The notes below the pieces were generated by a model. It was not told the origin of the DNA. It did not search any database and saw only the letters and a list, made by a program, of their open reading frames with translations. This document shows positions 1 to 20,217 of a stretch of DNA of 60,000 bases, piece by piece. The position numbers were made by a program, and so were the translations under genes. The stretch spans positions 13,824,017-13,884,016 of the forward strand of contig CM022675.1 of the NCBI GenBank assembly GCA_012295275.1. The letters are read 5' to 3'. Numbering within the stretch: the stretch's first letter is position 1; each line of letters begins with the position of its first letter. This DNA comes from Chrysomallon squamiferum. Lineage: Eukaryota > Mollusca > Gastropoda > Neomphalida > Peltospiridae.

Positions 1-1348
1 ACAAAAAAAATAAATGTTTAGCCATTGAAACATCAGGCGAAGCACAAGACATCCCCCCACACCCCACAGCATTCCTGTTTTGTGTTAATGGAGTTCAGAG
101 CATGTCTGTTTTTCTTTTAACTGAAACTTTTCTAGATTTTGTAACAGTTTTATGTCTGGACTGTTACTGAGGTAAAATAACTTAATTGTGATACATTTTT
201 TACTTTATGTTTATTGAGACGCATAGCTAAACATTTTTTGTTATGTTATTAATAAAATTTTACCTTAACGCTTTCATGGCTCATACAGGTTCTATTAGTA
301 AAATTTTACATTTATGGTACTTAGGTTGACACAGATGTACATAAATTGATTTTCACAATAAAACTATTTTGAGAAAATCTCCTATTCCAACCACTTCCCT
401 GTGCCTGTTTAAAAAAAATCTGTGCTGTGTCTTGTTTTCATTCTGCTGGCCTGAACACACATGTAGTGAGTTTTCTTTTCTCAAATCTCAGTTTTCTACA
501 TCTACATGACACAGCAAGTTGGTAAGTGTGATAAAGATTTGCTGATTTCTGGAGAAAAAAAATGCAGTTTTATTTCTTCAGTTAATAATTCGGTTATTGC
601 GTGCTTGGATAGAATCGTGGAAGTGGGTAACTTGATGGTGAAGGTCCATTTTCATTGTCTTTCTTCATATTTTCATGCTTTGCATTGAATATAATTTTAC
701 ACTAGTAATTTTAAGCTTGCAGCTTGTATAGGTTTTACACAGTTGTCTTTCTTGCTTTCTCCGGCAATAGCGATACAAAATTTGTTTATTCAACATTTGT
801 CATTTTTGAGAGAAATATTTAAACTACTGTATATCAAAAGTAAGAAGAATCAAATGGTGTTTCAGTAATAAATTAGCTGTACTTACTAAACAAATAATTG
901 TTTATATATTTAAATTGTGCTTGATAGTACCTATTATTATTATATTAGTATTAGTGTTATTGCTATTGCTATTGTTATTGTTATTGTTATTTAATTAATT
1001 AATTATGATGTCCATATTTGTGAAAACCTACAGGTTAGTAAGTTCTTATTTTGTGATACCTTACAGCTTACTAACTGCTTATTTTGAGATAATTTGCAGG
1101 CTTGAAGGTCAATATGTTTTGATAACCTTTAAATTATATCATTTTGTGATTACCTGTAGGTTACAAGGTTAATATTTTTGTCATAATCTGTAGGCTTTGA
1201 GGTCCATATTTTGTGGAAACATGTAAATGGTTTATCAGTGTTTATTTCAGTGGCTATATAATGTTACCAAAATATTTGCAAAAAGTATAAAAATACATAT
1301 TAAAAATTTCATTCCTTTAATTGTTTTTTTATTTTTTTTTTTTTTTAG
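1..1348 (+). other. Intron (or upstream region) of the first gene, non-coding
   Basis: This is AT-rich sequence before the terminal exon at 1349. I see no convincing coding exon. It holds a short ATTGTT-type microsatellite around 957-995, a degenerate minisatellite at 1008-1222 and a pure-T polypyrimidine tract at 1330-1346 that serves the 3' splice site at 1347-1348. A GTAAGT donor-like site at 522 follows an acceptor-like AG at 490-491. Joining that 30-nt piece to the terminal exon creates a stop, so it is not called as an exon. Confidence 0.5.
1008..1222. repeat. Degenerate minisatellite, unit about 45-50 bp
   Basis: Four to five diverged copies of a unit with the core CCTGTAGGTTACAAGGT followed by an ATATTTTGTGAT-like segment. 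Several copies carry a TNCAG/TGTAG-G sequence that resembles a 3' splice site. The array lies in the intron just upstream of the terminal exon. Confidence 0.55.
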
Positions 1349-1487
1349 AATAAAGCCACCATTTTATGAGCCACCTATAGACTACCCCAGAAATGAAAGA
1401 ATTAGAGATCACGTCAGTTTGGAAAACTTACACAGACTGGGTGATTCACGTTCCCGACGTCCATCATCACACAGTTACCAAGCTTGA
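1349..1487 (+). CDS. C-terminal exon of an unidentified protein (partial gene)
   Basis: A clean 3' splice site (long T tract, then TTTAG) precedes an open frame of 46 residues that ends in TGA at 1485-1487. Only this frame is open; the other two stop immediately. The peptide is hydrophilic and reads as a cytoplasmic tail: it begins IKPPFYEPPIDYPRNERI, continues with a VSLENLHRLG-like stretch, and ends in a Ser/Arg-rich segment (SRSRRPSSHSYQA). The first base of the exon completes a split codon, so at least one upstream exon lies outside the window or is unrecognised. I do not recognise the family. Transcription from the left, a 3' UTR and polyadenylation signals downstream support a real terminal exon. 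Confidence 0.6.
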
Positions 1488-2236
1488 TCAAATCTGAACA
1501 TTTGTTCTGGACTGCGAAAATATCAAGTTGTCACAAACATATAATCTCATCAATTTAGCACTCTCATCAAAAATGAATAGTTATCCTATAATAGTGTTAT
1601 TTAATACTACCATATAGCATTGTTAAAATAAGTTACCATGAGCCTACACTGCATCAACATTACTCTATACCTGATGTATCAACAGTTCCCTTACTTAATA
1701 AAGGACCTCATCACTTTACAAAATAAGCAGTATTAATAGAAAATAAGTGTTTGTTTGTATTTAACCTTGAACGAGAACTGATAAAATAAGTTACAAAGAG
1801 CTGACATTGTACCAACTTGCTTTATGTAATAGAGGACCTCTTCATTTTATTTAGTAAGCAGCATTGTATCTAACCTTGCACCAGTACTGATAATATATCT
1901 ACAATCGTTATCTATATTTTTGTCAGTTTTCATGTCTTTCACAAAGTACTAATAATAAAGAAATGTAGAATGTGTGTTGTAAATAATAATAATAATAATA
2001 TATGTATAAAAAAAGAAAACTGAAAAAAAAAAAGTAAAAAATTAATATACTTTAACATTTCTTTAGTTATTTTTCTATATATATTTTTTAGACTAGTAAC
2101 ATTTTTTTAGATTCTCGGAATTGTCTGGTGATATCTATACATTTTGTTTACTTCTCATTTATTTTGTAAATAACAGAAATCAGGTAATTTGTGTAGCCAA
2201 GATGTTTTAAAAAGAATAAAATTACCATTTTGTTCT
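1488..2236 (+). other. 3' UTR of the first gene, with two polyadenylation signals
   Basis: AT-rich non-coding sequence after the stop. AATAAA at 1954-1959 is followed by GT-rich sequence (1968-1980), the better-looking cleavage site. A second AATAAA lies at 2215-2220, followed by TTTTGTTCTG-type T/G-rich DNA. Which site is used cannot be decided from sequence. Confidence 0.45.
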
Positions 2237-2445
2237 GTTTTCTCATTGTCAATTTTATGTTTCCAAATTTTATTTCAAAGTTAATTTATTTAACACACAA
2301 ATGCCCACATATACATATTAACTAAACAAAATGAATAATAATAATAATTGCATATGCATGGTAACAAAGATTGTTTGAGTGTTAATATTTAAAAGTATAG
2401 TTGTAGAAGAAACAACACAAAGACAAACAGCCAAACAACCATGTC

Positions 2446-2451
2446 TTTATT
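2446..2451 (-). terminator. Minus-strand polyadenylation signal AATAAA
   Basis: Read on the minus strand, AATAAA is followed after a short spacer by a G/T-rich downstream element (GGTTGTTTGGCTGTTTGTC at about 2411-2439). This is the classic layout of a strong poly(A) site. No minus-strand coding exon lies between it and the MEIOC stop at 12431, so it probably ends a MEIOC transcript with a very long 3' UTR. Confidence 0.5.
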
Positions 2452-2904
2452 GACATAAACGTGAAAAAAATATGCATTAAATTTCTAATTGCAACATGAT
2501 GCAAAACTCCATTAAGCTACGATCATTGCTACAATCCATTAAATACTTGATACCTTTGTCACAAAACTCTTCTCTCTGCTTGCCTGAAATCAATCTACAC
2601 AGACACTAACAAATGGCAAAAATAAATATATAGTAATAATAATAAAAGGAAAAACAAGGAAAAATAGAGCATCTGAACATGCCAGCACTGTATCATAAAC
2701 AAAAATCTATCACATTTCAACAGAATCGATTTTTTTTAAAAATATATTGGAATTGATTCCCATCATAAGCATCTATTAAGCATATTTTGTTGTTCTGGTG
2801 TTTCAGTGAACTAAAACGAGATAAGCTACCAAATTTTCTCAGTCTATTCCTTCAGTTGACTCTGCCTCAGAACCAATCATCACTCTCATTCTTTATCAAA
2901 TGAA

Positions 2905-3215
2905 CGAAAACAATAATTATATAATGCAACTGATTTTGTTATGATTAGAACCTATGCAATTAAAACAATAATTACATAATGTGCAATGCAATTGATTTTA
3001 TTATGATTAGATCTACGAAATACAATCAAAACAGTAATTTGCGTGCAATGCAACTGATTTCATTATGATTGGAACTAAGTAGTAAAATTAGAACAATAAT
3101 TACGTAGTGTGCAATGCAACAGATTTTGTTATGATTGGACCTACAGCAGTGTACAATTAAAACAGTAATTACGTAGTGTGCAATGCAACTGATTTTATTA
3201 TGATTGAAATTGGAG
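2905..3215. repeat. Minisatellite, about 62-66 bp unit, five copies
   Basis: Five imperfect head-to-tail copies sharing the core GTGCAATGCAACTGATTTT followed by ATTATGATTGGA and an ACAATAATTACGTAGT-like segment. The short open frame here on the minus strand (3026-3259) is just the translation of the repeat. Confidence 0.85.
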
Positions 3216-4455
3216 AAAAATTTATGATTTAAAATACTCATAATGATCACTGCAGCCATCTTTTCCTTTCTGTAACATTCCTGAATCCAAACAAAAATCT
3301 CTTCTCTATCAGAACAACATGATTTGTTATCTGAAACTTGGAGACAAAGTCAGATGCAAAGACAGATGCAAAGACTAACTCATGATGTTTTTATCATCCT
3401 TCATATTGCTTGCTATACAGTATTCCTTAGGGCTTATATATTTCATGGAAATCTTGTTAGATTTGGAGAAACCAGAGGAAAAATAATTAAAGAATGTTTA
3501 TAAACAGTTCTATATGCAAACAGCCAACAGTAATATGTTATTGTAATAGTGATTCTTTTTTTTTCTTAAATTAAACAAGATGTTTATGTTGTATATAATA
3601 ATAATAATAATTTCACAATGGTATTTATGATGCTAGCATCTATTCAAAGTATTTATTAACAAATCTGTTACAGTCAATCTGTCTGACAATCAATAATCCA
3701 GTTCATTAGGAATTGTGTTACATTTTTCATCTTCCTATAACTCTGATGGTTTGTTTTTTGTATGAGTAATAATAACAATAATTAAAACAATAATACTAAT
3801 AATACCACTACTACTAATAATAAATATAACAGAAATTAAAGTATATAACTGTACAGTATTCTTACCATTGTAAAATAATTTATTACTACCGTTTCCTAAA
3901 GGAAAAAATAAAAAAAATAAAAATTAGGATATTGTAAGCAGAATAAGATAGAGTTAACTGGATAACTGGATTAGTGATGGTTAACATACAACCCTGATGG
4001 CAAACAATTCTTTACATGACCATAGCAATCTTCCAGTTACATTTATATCTAAATCACATACTTGTTTCGAACAATGGAATGCATAGAAAAATAAATCTAT
4101 ATGTGACCACAACTAGCTTTCTTCCAACATTCACAGTTTACATATTTTAGCTGCAGTTCTAACCTCAGTACAAGATAAAGACCAACAGTTTAATCTCAGG
4201 AATTAACAAAGTTCAGTTTCAGTGCTGACTGCTTTCATTTATGTACCTACAATTTAAAATCTTTCTCTTTTGTTTTGTTCTAGTTGTTAGTTCTGTTAGT
4301 ATTGGTTTTTGAAAATAATAATATTTAAAAGCAAAAGTAAAATACATATTTGATATGCCACATCAAAAACATAATATAAATTTAATTATTATTTTTTATC
4401 CACTGAAATGGAGAGAGAAAAAAAAAAATTATACTAAACACTGTATATAGCAGTC

Positions 4456-4501
<46 letters not shown>

Positions 4502-4502
4502 T
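4456..4502. repeat. AAT trinucleotide microsatellite
   Basis: About 15 uninterrupted AAT units. Confidence 0.95.
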
Positions 4503-6000
4503 TGATAATAATGAACTACTTGTCTTGACTGTTGTGGTAATAAATGGTTGCAATTGTTGTGGTTGTAAAGTTCCCAGGAATAAATTGTTGGTCTATAGCA
4601 GTACTCATTTCAACAGTACTGATCATGATAACTCAGTCAAAAATCAACAGTATTTTCAAGATAGATAAACTAACATTAAGAAAAATCTAATTGAAATATA
4701 AAAAATGAGATTCTTGTTTCATGCAAAACAATCACAGCAAAGCCTAAATATATATTTAATTAATCTTACTTTCAAAAACACTTTTGTCGTAACAGAGCCA
4801 ACAACATATAAATATACTCAACAATAAAAATTTTCATGTAGATCAAAAATAAACTTTCCCATTAAAAAGAAAAATCCAACCTGGTGTCAAAGAGCAGTCA
4901 CTAGTCAATATCAATCTATGTTCCTGTATATTTACATGTATATATATACATACATACATACATACACATATTTATTAGACATGTATGTAATACTGATTTA
5001 TATATAATTCTTTATTCCTCTGTACAATTGTTTTAATAATTTAGTTCATTGCCATTGAAGCGATTATGTACAAATATATCACAACTGTAGTTTTAGATTG
5101 TCACAAAATTCTAAATAACAGATCTTGACACAACTTTCCCCAGATGAGGAATTTTATTTTTATTTATTAATATTTTCTGAAAACTCTATTTACAATTATG
5201 AACATATTTTTCTTACTTAAATATGAAAAATATAATTTTTTGACATCTATGTAAATAATACACTTTTTTCCCCCTAACCCATCACAATAATTGTTTTTAA
5301 ATTAAAGCTATTTCATAAAGATACAACTATATTAAAACTTTCACATTTTAAAATTCCTGGAAGCAATCATAGATTTACACAACAAAGACATCAAGTAAAT
5401 TACTGGTCTTTCTTTAACATCTTTGCATCATGCTGCACACAAATTCTAAATGGTCTAAACAAAACTTCTTACCAAACAATGTGCAACAACAAAGCAGTGG
5501 AATGTCTAAAAAATATATCCACCAATTACTGAACCTGCTACAAGCCACTTTTAAGTACTAGTCAAATACTGTCCATCGTGGAAGCGATTTAAAACAGATT
5601 TACACTAGAAATTAAAAAATGTTGGACTAGGACATACTATGTGCTTACTACAGTTAACTATGTACCATGGGAAGGGGTGAGGTGTGGAAGGCACATTTAA
5701 AAAATTTATTTTTTGCTAGAAATGATTTATCATCTCTATAATTTGTTGTTTGGTCTGTGAAATTTAAACTTGTGAGATTCTTCACTGAATGTTTCATGAC
5801 ATCAAACATTAAAAAAATAAATCAGTCAACAATAAAAAGGATTACTCTTCAATAATCTCCAATTAAAAATATAATTTGGTCCTTTTCTTTACACATAAAC
5901 AATACTGATAATTAAACATTTATTTTCTATAAGCAACTAAATAAATTTTCAAGATGAGCAGCAAGTAGCAGGAAATAAAAAAACAATTAAATAAAATAAA

Positions 6001-6019
6001 TTAAAAAAAATATATATTA

Positions 6020-6053
<34 letters not shown>

Positions 6054-6170
6054 AAAACAAACAAAAAAATAGTAATAATATATATATAAAATAATAAATA
6101 AATAAAAATAAATAAAAATAAATAAATAAATAAATAAATATATAAATATATAAATAAATAAACAAACAAA
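6001..6170. repeat. AT and AAAT low-complexity tract
   Basis: An AT dinucleotide run (about 6018-6047) followed by AAATA/AAAT tetra- and pentanucleotide runs to 6170. Confidence 0.9.
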
Positions 6171-9100
6171 TAAATACCAGTGGAATGTGACATTAATAAC
6201 TACTATATTGTTTGATTGTAGTCAGATTACTTTTAAAAAAATTAAATAAAAAAATCTGGAAATACTTGCACAATAATATTATAAATATATATATAAATGA
6301 AATATGGCTTAGCTATCTAAAACCATTATGCAAGCTTTACAACAGTATTCAGCTATAATATACTTGCACATTTAATGCTTCAAATCACTATTTATAAATG
6401 TGCTACTAATACCAAACTAATTACAATATATTGTTGGGTCTTAAATTAAGTTCCCTGCATCAATTACATTAAAAACTACTTTGCTGAACACCCCAGTTAC
6501 TGAAAGTTCATCAAAGCAAGATGAAATATTTAGATCCCTTTTCTCAAGATGATTTAATTATCCAAATCATGTTATTAAACATTTCTTGTAAGAACAAATT
6601 TAGAAAAATATTTTTCTTTAAAGTAAAATATTATTTGAGGAAAATTAAAACAAATAATAAAAGAAAGAAAATGAAAAATCAACATATTTGTTATTTTTAA
6701 ACCATCCAAAGCATAAGCTAATACATAAAAATTATTTAATGTATCCAATCAAATTTCATTAAAAGCTGCACCAATGTTTGAAGATTAAATTTTATATTTC
6801 TCATCTGTAAATTTTTATATTCATCCATGAAAATGGAATTGTCATTGGAATTATCAAAAATATTCTGAGCCATACAAAATGAGTAAGTAATTAAAAACGA
6901 GATGTTTCACCTCATCCAAACGTCCAGTCTAATGATTTCATATATCTGTTCATAACAATTCGATTCATATTAATGTTTGTTCAGAGCCAGTATTTAGTGC
7001 AACTTATCTTAATGTATTTTGATAAAACTTGTAATACTATATTTTATGAAAAATAATTGCATTTGATTAGTCAATCCATACCTTATTTTGCAAATAATAT
7101 CAATATGTTATAGTTTTCTGATAGTAATAAATTACCTTAATATATTCATCTAGAACTTAGTATAGTTATACATTTTCATAAGCCTTCAAAAATAAGCAAT
7201 TAATAGGTTCACAACTGATGCAGGTTTTGATTGAAAAGTTTGATAAAGTGAAACAGGGAACCTTTACAGATGTTTATGGTAAAACTATGAATATAAGTAT
7301 TTTTTTGTGTTTTTTTCTTGTTTTTATCTTTTATAAAATGTATATTGAAATAAATTAAAAGGAACAGTGGCAGTATTTTAAAAGTAATGTTGTGAGAGAC
7401 AGTGTACTATTCAAAGTCCTCCTACTAAGTCACAGAAAGTTTGTTTACTTTCACAACCATAGATCCTTCCTGTTATGACTGAAAACAACCTGCCTATATA
7501 CTGCAGTATTAAAACTATTTTCTACACTGTAAATGCTATTTAAAAATGTGAACCAAATTCTGTGTTGTGCAAATCACAAACAAAAGAGATCATTATTTAA
7601 CAAACCATCACAACCTGACAGGTCTGCCATTATTCATCTTTCATATAACAAATACCTGTCCTTTTGATATGTATCCAACTAACTCACTATATAAATGAAT
7701 ACCAGTTTAAAAAAAAAAAACTAAAATAATAATATAAAACCTCTACAAAATTTCTTCTAACTGCTATGATGTGCATTTATTTTGTGGCAATAATTAGCTC
7801 AACATATTTCCAAAGTAGCCTTAAAGTCTAGCTTTCAGATAAACATTATTTGTTTTAAAATAATAATAGAACAGACTGCTGCAAGAATCTCACTGAACAA
7901 TTAAAAATATTATTTTTGTTAAATTTACAAATAGTTTTTATTAGTAAGAATTATTTAAAGATTTAAAAATATGATTATCAGTTGAAAAATAAAAGCTTTT
8001 TATTACTTTCTTCTACAAAACAGAAAATTAAATATGCCAGTGTGGGATTATCATTTAGTTTCTGGATATCTATACAATACCATTTTGTTCATCTATTCAT
8101 ATTAGTGAAACCTACTGTCACAATGTTATTATAAATAAGATATATGAATAACTATATTTCTTTATACATAACCATGACAACCATAAATAACAAGTAAAAG
8201 GTAAGTAAGTAGCTCAACTATATAACAATAAAAAATTGTAACTACCTTAAACAGTGACAAATACAGATCTCTGATAACAGCTATAAATACAATAGTATAA
8301 TTAATGATTGGAATTGCTGATCATGAGCGAAAAATATCATCATACAAAAATATATTATTTGTACACAATACCCAAATCGATATAGGGCCAGATTAATCGT
8401 TTTACAACAAAATTCAATGAGCTTTTACTGCACACTGTTCATCCTGTGGGTGCCCAATATTTTCTTAATTTATTATACATTATACAAATAATAATAATAC
8501 ATATATACATACATACACAGCAAAATATATGTCTGTGTGTGTATGTATGTGTATAAACCTTGCTTTTTTCAATAATTCATGTACAATATTACCGCTAATT
8601 TAAATAAAATATTTAGATCTGAAATGTATGTGATTTAACACTAAACTGCAACACAAACAAAATCTGCAATCTGCTAAATTGTGTAGTATTTTATAGGAAC
8701 TGTAAATAACAACACCGTAAACATTTACATTCATACATCCTGAAAACAAACAAAAAAATTGGTTTTTGATTTAAATGACATGAAACCTAAATTAAAAGAT
8801 AAAATGAAAACACAACAGTAAGCACCCACAACAGATGAACATTCATATGGCATCTTTTTTTTTTTTTATCCTGTAAGAGTCTATTATATATTTTTATTAC
8901 TACAACATACATGGCCCTGGGTTAAGCATGTGACTTTGCATCAGTTTATGAATACAATGTACAATGTGTCACAACAGTCATCAAATATAAAAATATTCTG
9001 CAGTAAAAAAGAAAAAAGAAGAAGAAAAAAACTGTGATTGATTTGTCAAAGCTAATATTATATTTATATACACACATACATATATATACACAAACACATT

Positions 9101-9580
9101 TATATATATGGCACAAAGAACTAACCACCTCTCAGACTACAGCCTCATAAAAAATAAAATAAAATAATTAGAAAATGCTAGTCACAGGCTACTAGAAAAA
9201 ATAAATTAATCATCATCTTTTTTCTTTTCAAACAATAAAATGAACATTTATTTTCTATCATGTTACTAGCACATGCCATCATTTGTTGCAGTTGTTAAAT
9301 TTAAATATATGTATAGATATAAACAAATTAACCAACATTATTGTACAGAGAAATTGCACTTTGTAATGGTAACTGCCACTGGGAGATTTTTGTACTTTTT
9401 TTGTAAGACACTAGAGTACAAATAATAATTTTAAAAATGTACTGCGTAACCAAATTTTTTAATAAAGGACAAGATAATATGGAAATATATTTAAACATTT
9501 TCTGGTATATATATATATATATAAACAGTATGTGTACTCACATACACAAAATAATAAAAATAATAATAACAACAACAACA

Positions 9581-9581
<1 letters not shown>

Positions 9582-9644
<63 letters not shown>

Positions 9645-9653
9645 TAACAATAC

Positions 9654-9715
<62 letters not shown>
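9582..9715. repeat. Long AAT trinucleotide microsatellite
   Basis: More than 40 AAT units with one short interruption (ACAATAACAATAC at about 9640-9652). It produces spurious poly-Asn, poly-Ile and poly-Leu open frames on both strands. Confidence 0.95.
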
Positions 9716-9718
<3 letters not shown>

Positions 9719-12430
9719 AACTATTAATATTTATATGCTAGATAGTAACAAAAAAATTATAATTCTTTGACATTTAAAAGTTTTAATAAAAGTTTAAATT
9801 TCTTATTTAAACAAAGATTGCACCAAACAGAATTAGTCATATAATAATAATGGTTTCCAATGACAAATTTAAAATAATAATTATTTTGAGGGTTTTTGGG
9901 ATGGGTGGGTCGGGAATTGTTTTGGTAAAACATTTATACAAGAGATATGAAATATATTTTCTTAAAAAAAAATCTATTAAATCTATCTCAGTCAAAAACC
10001 TGATTTAATATCATTTTCTTTATTTCTGCAATGATTTTTTCTCTTTTTCTTTCTTTTAAAAACATCTAATATTTACTCTGGCAAATTTTCTTTCAAATAA
10101 TTAAAGATGAGTTGCAATGAAGCTAATTTTAACCTTAGACTCATAATATTGCCACACTGGATAAATTATTTTAGCATCAAACTTAACCACACCTACTTAG
10201 CAATCAACATTTACTACATTATCACTTATTTTTAAAACATGTCCAATTAAAATTGTCTGGAATGGAATATTATATTTAAGAAGTTAAATATATATGTGTA
10301 ATGAGACAAACTTTCAACAGTGTTTGAAATGTGCAAAATGAATATTTTACACTCTCACATGTTAATTTCTCCTAAATGCCAATTATCTTTCATGAATTAT
10401 AAATATAAATATAAATGTTGTCACCAGTTATTAATGTACATCACAAATGAAAAACTTAACAATAACAGCAATGATCAGAATATCTTGAAGAAAAAAGAAA
10501 ATAGTAAGAAACATATGGTGGATATTTCAGTTAACTGTATTTATATGTTTGGAAATAAATATTCAGTCAATAAAAATTTTTGAGACATATAAATATTATC
10601 ACAGCTTCAAAATATACAAAATAATGGCATGACCAGATCCAATTTCATTCTCAAGCCATACACAGAGATGACATCAAGATTCAAGTTTAAGAAAATGCTA
10701 TGTAAAGTATGAAAATAGAATTTTTAAACTACTTAATTATTTAATACACAACACCATGATCTCAGTAAAGAAAACAGCTACTGGTTCTGTTCCGAGATTT
10801 CTGTTGCAGCAGCTGCAAGCACACAAACAACTATTTAATGCAGGTCTCAGGATTTCAAAACAGCAACACCGTTTCTTCATGTTTTCACGGATACAAGCTG
10901 CTGTCGGTCTAACTTGTCACACATTCAATGAATTTTGAAATCATTCACATCCATGTGGCAAACCATCTGATTGTTTTCAGTGTTCACACAGAACAAGAAA
11001 ACATTCAGTTTCAACACTGAATGTGACCATTATCACTGACAAACATTGCACAAATCCAAAAGAACTTCTGAAAATGACAGGTACTGGCAAAGCTCTGCTA
11101 ATAATCCATTTACTTAAATCTGCAACATCCATGACTTTCAATTATTTCCAACTCAGTTCTGTTTGAACATTCTTTTCTCTCTGAAATCCAAAGTTCTACA
11201 AGCAACTAGAAGCTACAAATCTATCTAAGCTAGATAAAAAATATTCTAGTATCTCTACTCTTGAAAAATATAACACTTTGAAATTTCCTTACATATACAT
11301 AGATTGGAATATGAAAATGATGACATTACAACACAGATTAAAATAAATGGTCAGACATCAGTTAAAAACTGTATAAACTGTCATGCTTATACAAATACTG
11401 TTGTAAACATTGATGCCTGTGGATTAACATAATAATGCATTCATCAACAATGAATTCATCTTTAATTTTGAGCCAAATCATTCAAGACATTCAAAAATTA
11501 ATATATTTTTGTAAACATTAAACTCTTTTTTTTAAAATAACAAATAACTTTTAATAAAGTAGAATAACAGAGTTAAAACTTTCCATCATTGCGTTGCTTT
11601 TTATCACATGTCTATGTTTCATATGATAAATTTATGTAATGCAAAAATATTAAATTAGAATCAAAATGCTGTTGTCTTTAAAAGTACACAGAAAAATAGT
11701 TTAATGGTTTTCTGAATCCATAGTTAGATAAATTAACTGTTTTTTATTACCACACACAGTCAGCAGCCATACAAAATTTTCAAGTGACGTCTGATTATTT
11801 TTAACACAATCCTACACTAAGCTATTACTCAATCAACTCTGTAAACTTGATTATCTGAACACAGTTTGCTCTCCAAACTGTCTTAAGTGGAGATAATTTT
11901 CAACCTGAGCCACATGTAAATAATCTACAGGTAAGAAAATAGACTTTGCCATTATTTTTAAAAACCTTGCCTTGCATATTACACTTTTTAAGTCAGCTAA
12001 TCAGCTATGGTGTCCTTTTATATCTAAGTGAAAAATATATTGTTGACAGATCGTCTTAAGAAAGAAAAAAGCTTTAGCACCCAGAATGAATAAATAGCAC
12101 TATTAAATTACAAGACCAATCTGAAGTTAAAAAATTAGACGTTAGAAATAATTTACAAATCACGAAATTTTTATGTTTTATGTTTTTTTGTTAACTAATT
12201 TATACTAGGTGATTTGTAATCATAGTTTACAAGACACATAACATTGTAAGAGATCAGTCAGTAACTACCAGTTAGAACAATTAAAGAATCTCAGAAATCT
12301 ACTAAAATCATATTAAAACATATGATTCTAATGAAAAATGCAAATAAACCTCTTTTATATTAATCTAACCAATCAACACTAGCCTATCATCTACAATTCT
12401 CAGATCTGAGAAAGGTGAGTGCAGTTATTA

Positions 12431-18943
<6,513 letters not shown>

Positions 18944-19222
18944 TGACGTTCATTTTGCTAAATCTAATCATTTACTCATACTATTTTCCAAAATGGATTA
19001 ATGATATATACTTCAATCAGTGAACGATCAAAACAGCCTGATTTGCTTGGATAACATCTTATATAATAAGAAATTAATATTATGCACACAAAATATATAA
19101 ATTGGTTGAAAATAATTTTATAAAGAAAAAATACTTTTCTTAATATTGAAATAGGTGTGCAGGAGAGATTATCAAAGTCGTTTGAGTACCGTTAGCATGA
19201 CGTCATAAGCCAGTAATATGAC

Positions 19223-19225
<3 letters not shown>

Positions 19226-19291
<66 letters not shown>
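19226..19291. repeat. GA dinucleotide microsatellite
   Basis: About 33 uninterrupted GA units, roughly 280 bp upstream of the MEIOC start on its promoter side. Confidence 0.97.
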
Positions 19292-19294
<3 letters not shown>

Positions 19295-19660
19295 CTTCAT
19301 TATATAACATACATGAATATAATATTAAAATAAATATTCCATTCTATATTTTTACTTAATTGTTTTTTTGGTATTATATTAGCAACAACAATACCAATAT
19401 GTTGTTGTTATTGTTGTAATCGTCGTTGTCGCTGTTGCTGCTGCTGTTCTGTTCTTTCTCTACTTGTAGACTTTAGTAATGGAAAATCGAACGGCCTTAT
19501 CTCTGTTTAAAACATTGTTATTTGTTAGACGAAGATAAAGCATTATTATCAACAGACACAGATATATATATAAATGCATAAAAACGTCCATTTATACATA
19601 CATTCATATATGCGTTCACTTTCATACGTGTACATTCATACATACATACATATATACAGA

Positions 19661-19732
19661 CATACATACATACATACATACATACATACATACATACATA
19701 CATACATACATACATACATACATACATACATA
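19661..19732. repeat. ATAC tetranucleotide microsatellite
   Basis: Eighteen CATA/ATAC units, flanked by degenerate copies over about 19560-19775. Because 4 is not a multiple of 3, all frames stay open as a Thr/Tyr/Ile/His- or Met/Tyr/Val/Cys-type peptide, an artefact. Confidence 0.95.
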
Positions 19733-20171
19733 CTTGTATATACATATATATACATGCATACATTCGTACGTACGTACAAACCGGACATCATATGGAGTTT
19801 GTTATTGGCTCTGGGGCATGATCCTCTTTGTTTCTGATAAAATTTGATTGTGAGAAAATGCGTTGCTATTTTATATAAATTAATTAGAAAAATGGAGGTT
19901 ATTTACTAATGACTTTCTAGCATATCATGGCAGGCTTATCGAACAGCAAAATTAATGATGTAGATCTATATACAAATCTGATATTAATATGCAATGACAG
20001 AAAAGAATTGGGCCGGGACCATTCTCAAATGCAAATAAAATTCTGTCCAATGAAAAATTCTTTGACGGCGATCTCTGTTGGTCAAATTAACTGCAAGACG
20101 AAATTATACACTGAAAAACGAAAATGAATATCTGGATATGTCCACTAAAATAGCTAACCAACCAACCAACA

Positions 20172-20174
20172 GAA

Positions 20175-20216
<42 letters not shown>
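20172..20216. repeat. AATA tetranucleotide microsatellite
   Basis: About 11 uninterrupted AATA units. Confidence 0.95.

Positions 20217-20217
<1 letters not shown>

Larger units (their letters stand above)
2452..12430 (-). other. About 10 kb non-coding region, possibly the long MEIOC 3' UTR
   Basis: No exon with good splice sites and a sensible frame was found on either strand. The region is AT-rich with many microsatellites: AAT tracts at 4456-4502 and 9582-9715, an AT/AAAT-rich patch at 6001-6170, and a 60-bp minisatellite at 2905-3215. Several minus-strand AATAAA matches occur inside, so shorter isoforms are possible. A patch around 10750-11060 is less AT-rich than its surroundings. Whether the whole stretch is transcribed as 3' UTR is inference from the absence of other genes and the poly(A) site near 2446. 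Confidence 0.35.

Noticed and set aside
492-521. A 30-nt mini-exon with AG and GTAAGT borders in the first gene
   Set aside because: Splicing it in the needed phase to the exon at 1349 creates TGA across the junction, and there is no conserved sequence to support it.
506-688. 60-codon open frame on the plus strand
   Set aside because: No recognised family, codon pattern or splice context; consistent with chance.
9437-9741. Poly-Asn, poly-Ile and poly-Leu open frames on both strands
   Set aside because: They are translations of an AAT microsatellite.
10756-10938. 60-codon plus-strand frame in a less AT-rich patch
   Set aside because: No family recognised and no splice sites; it lies opposite the putative MEIOC 3' UTR.
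19518-19837. Cys/Val/Tyr-rich and His/Thr/Ile-rich frames on both strands
   Set aside because: Translations of the ATAC tetranucleotide repeat.
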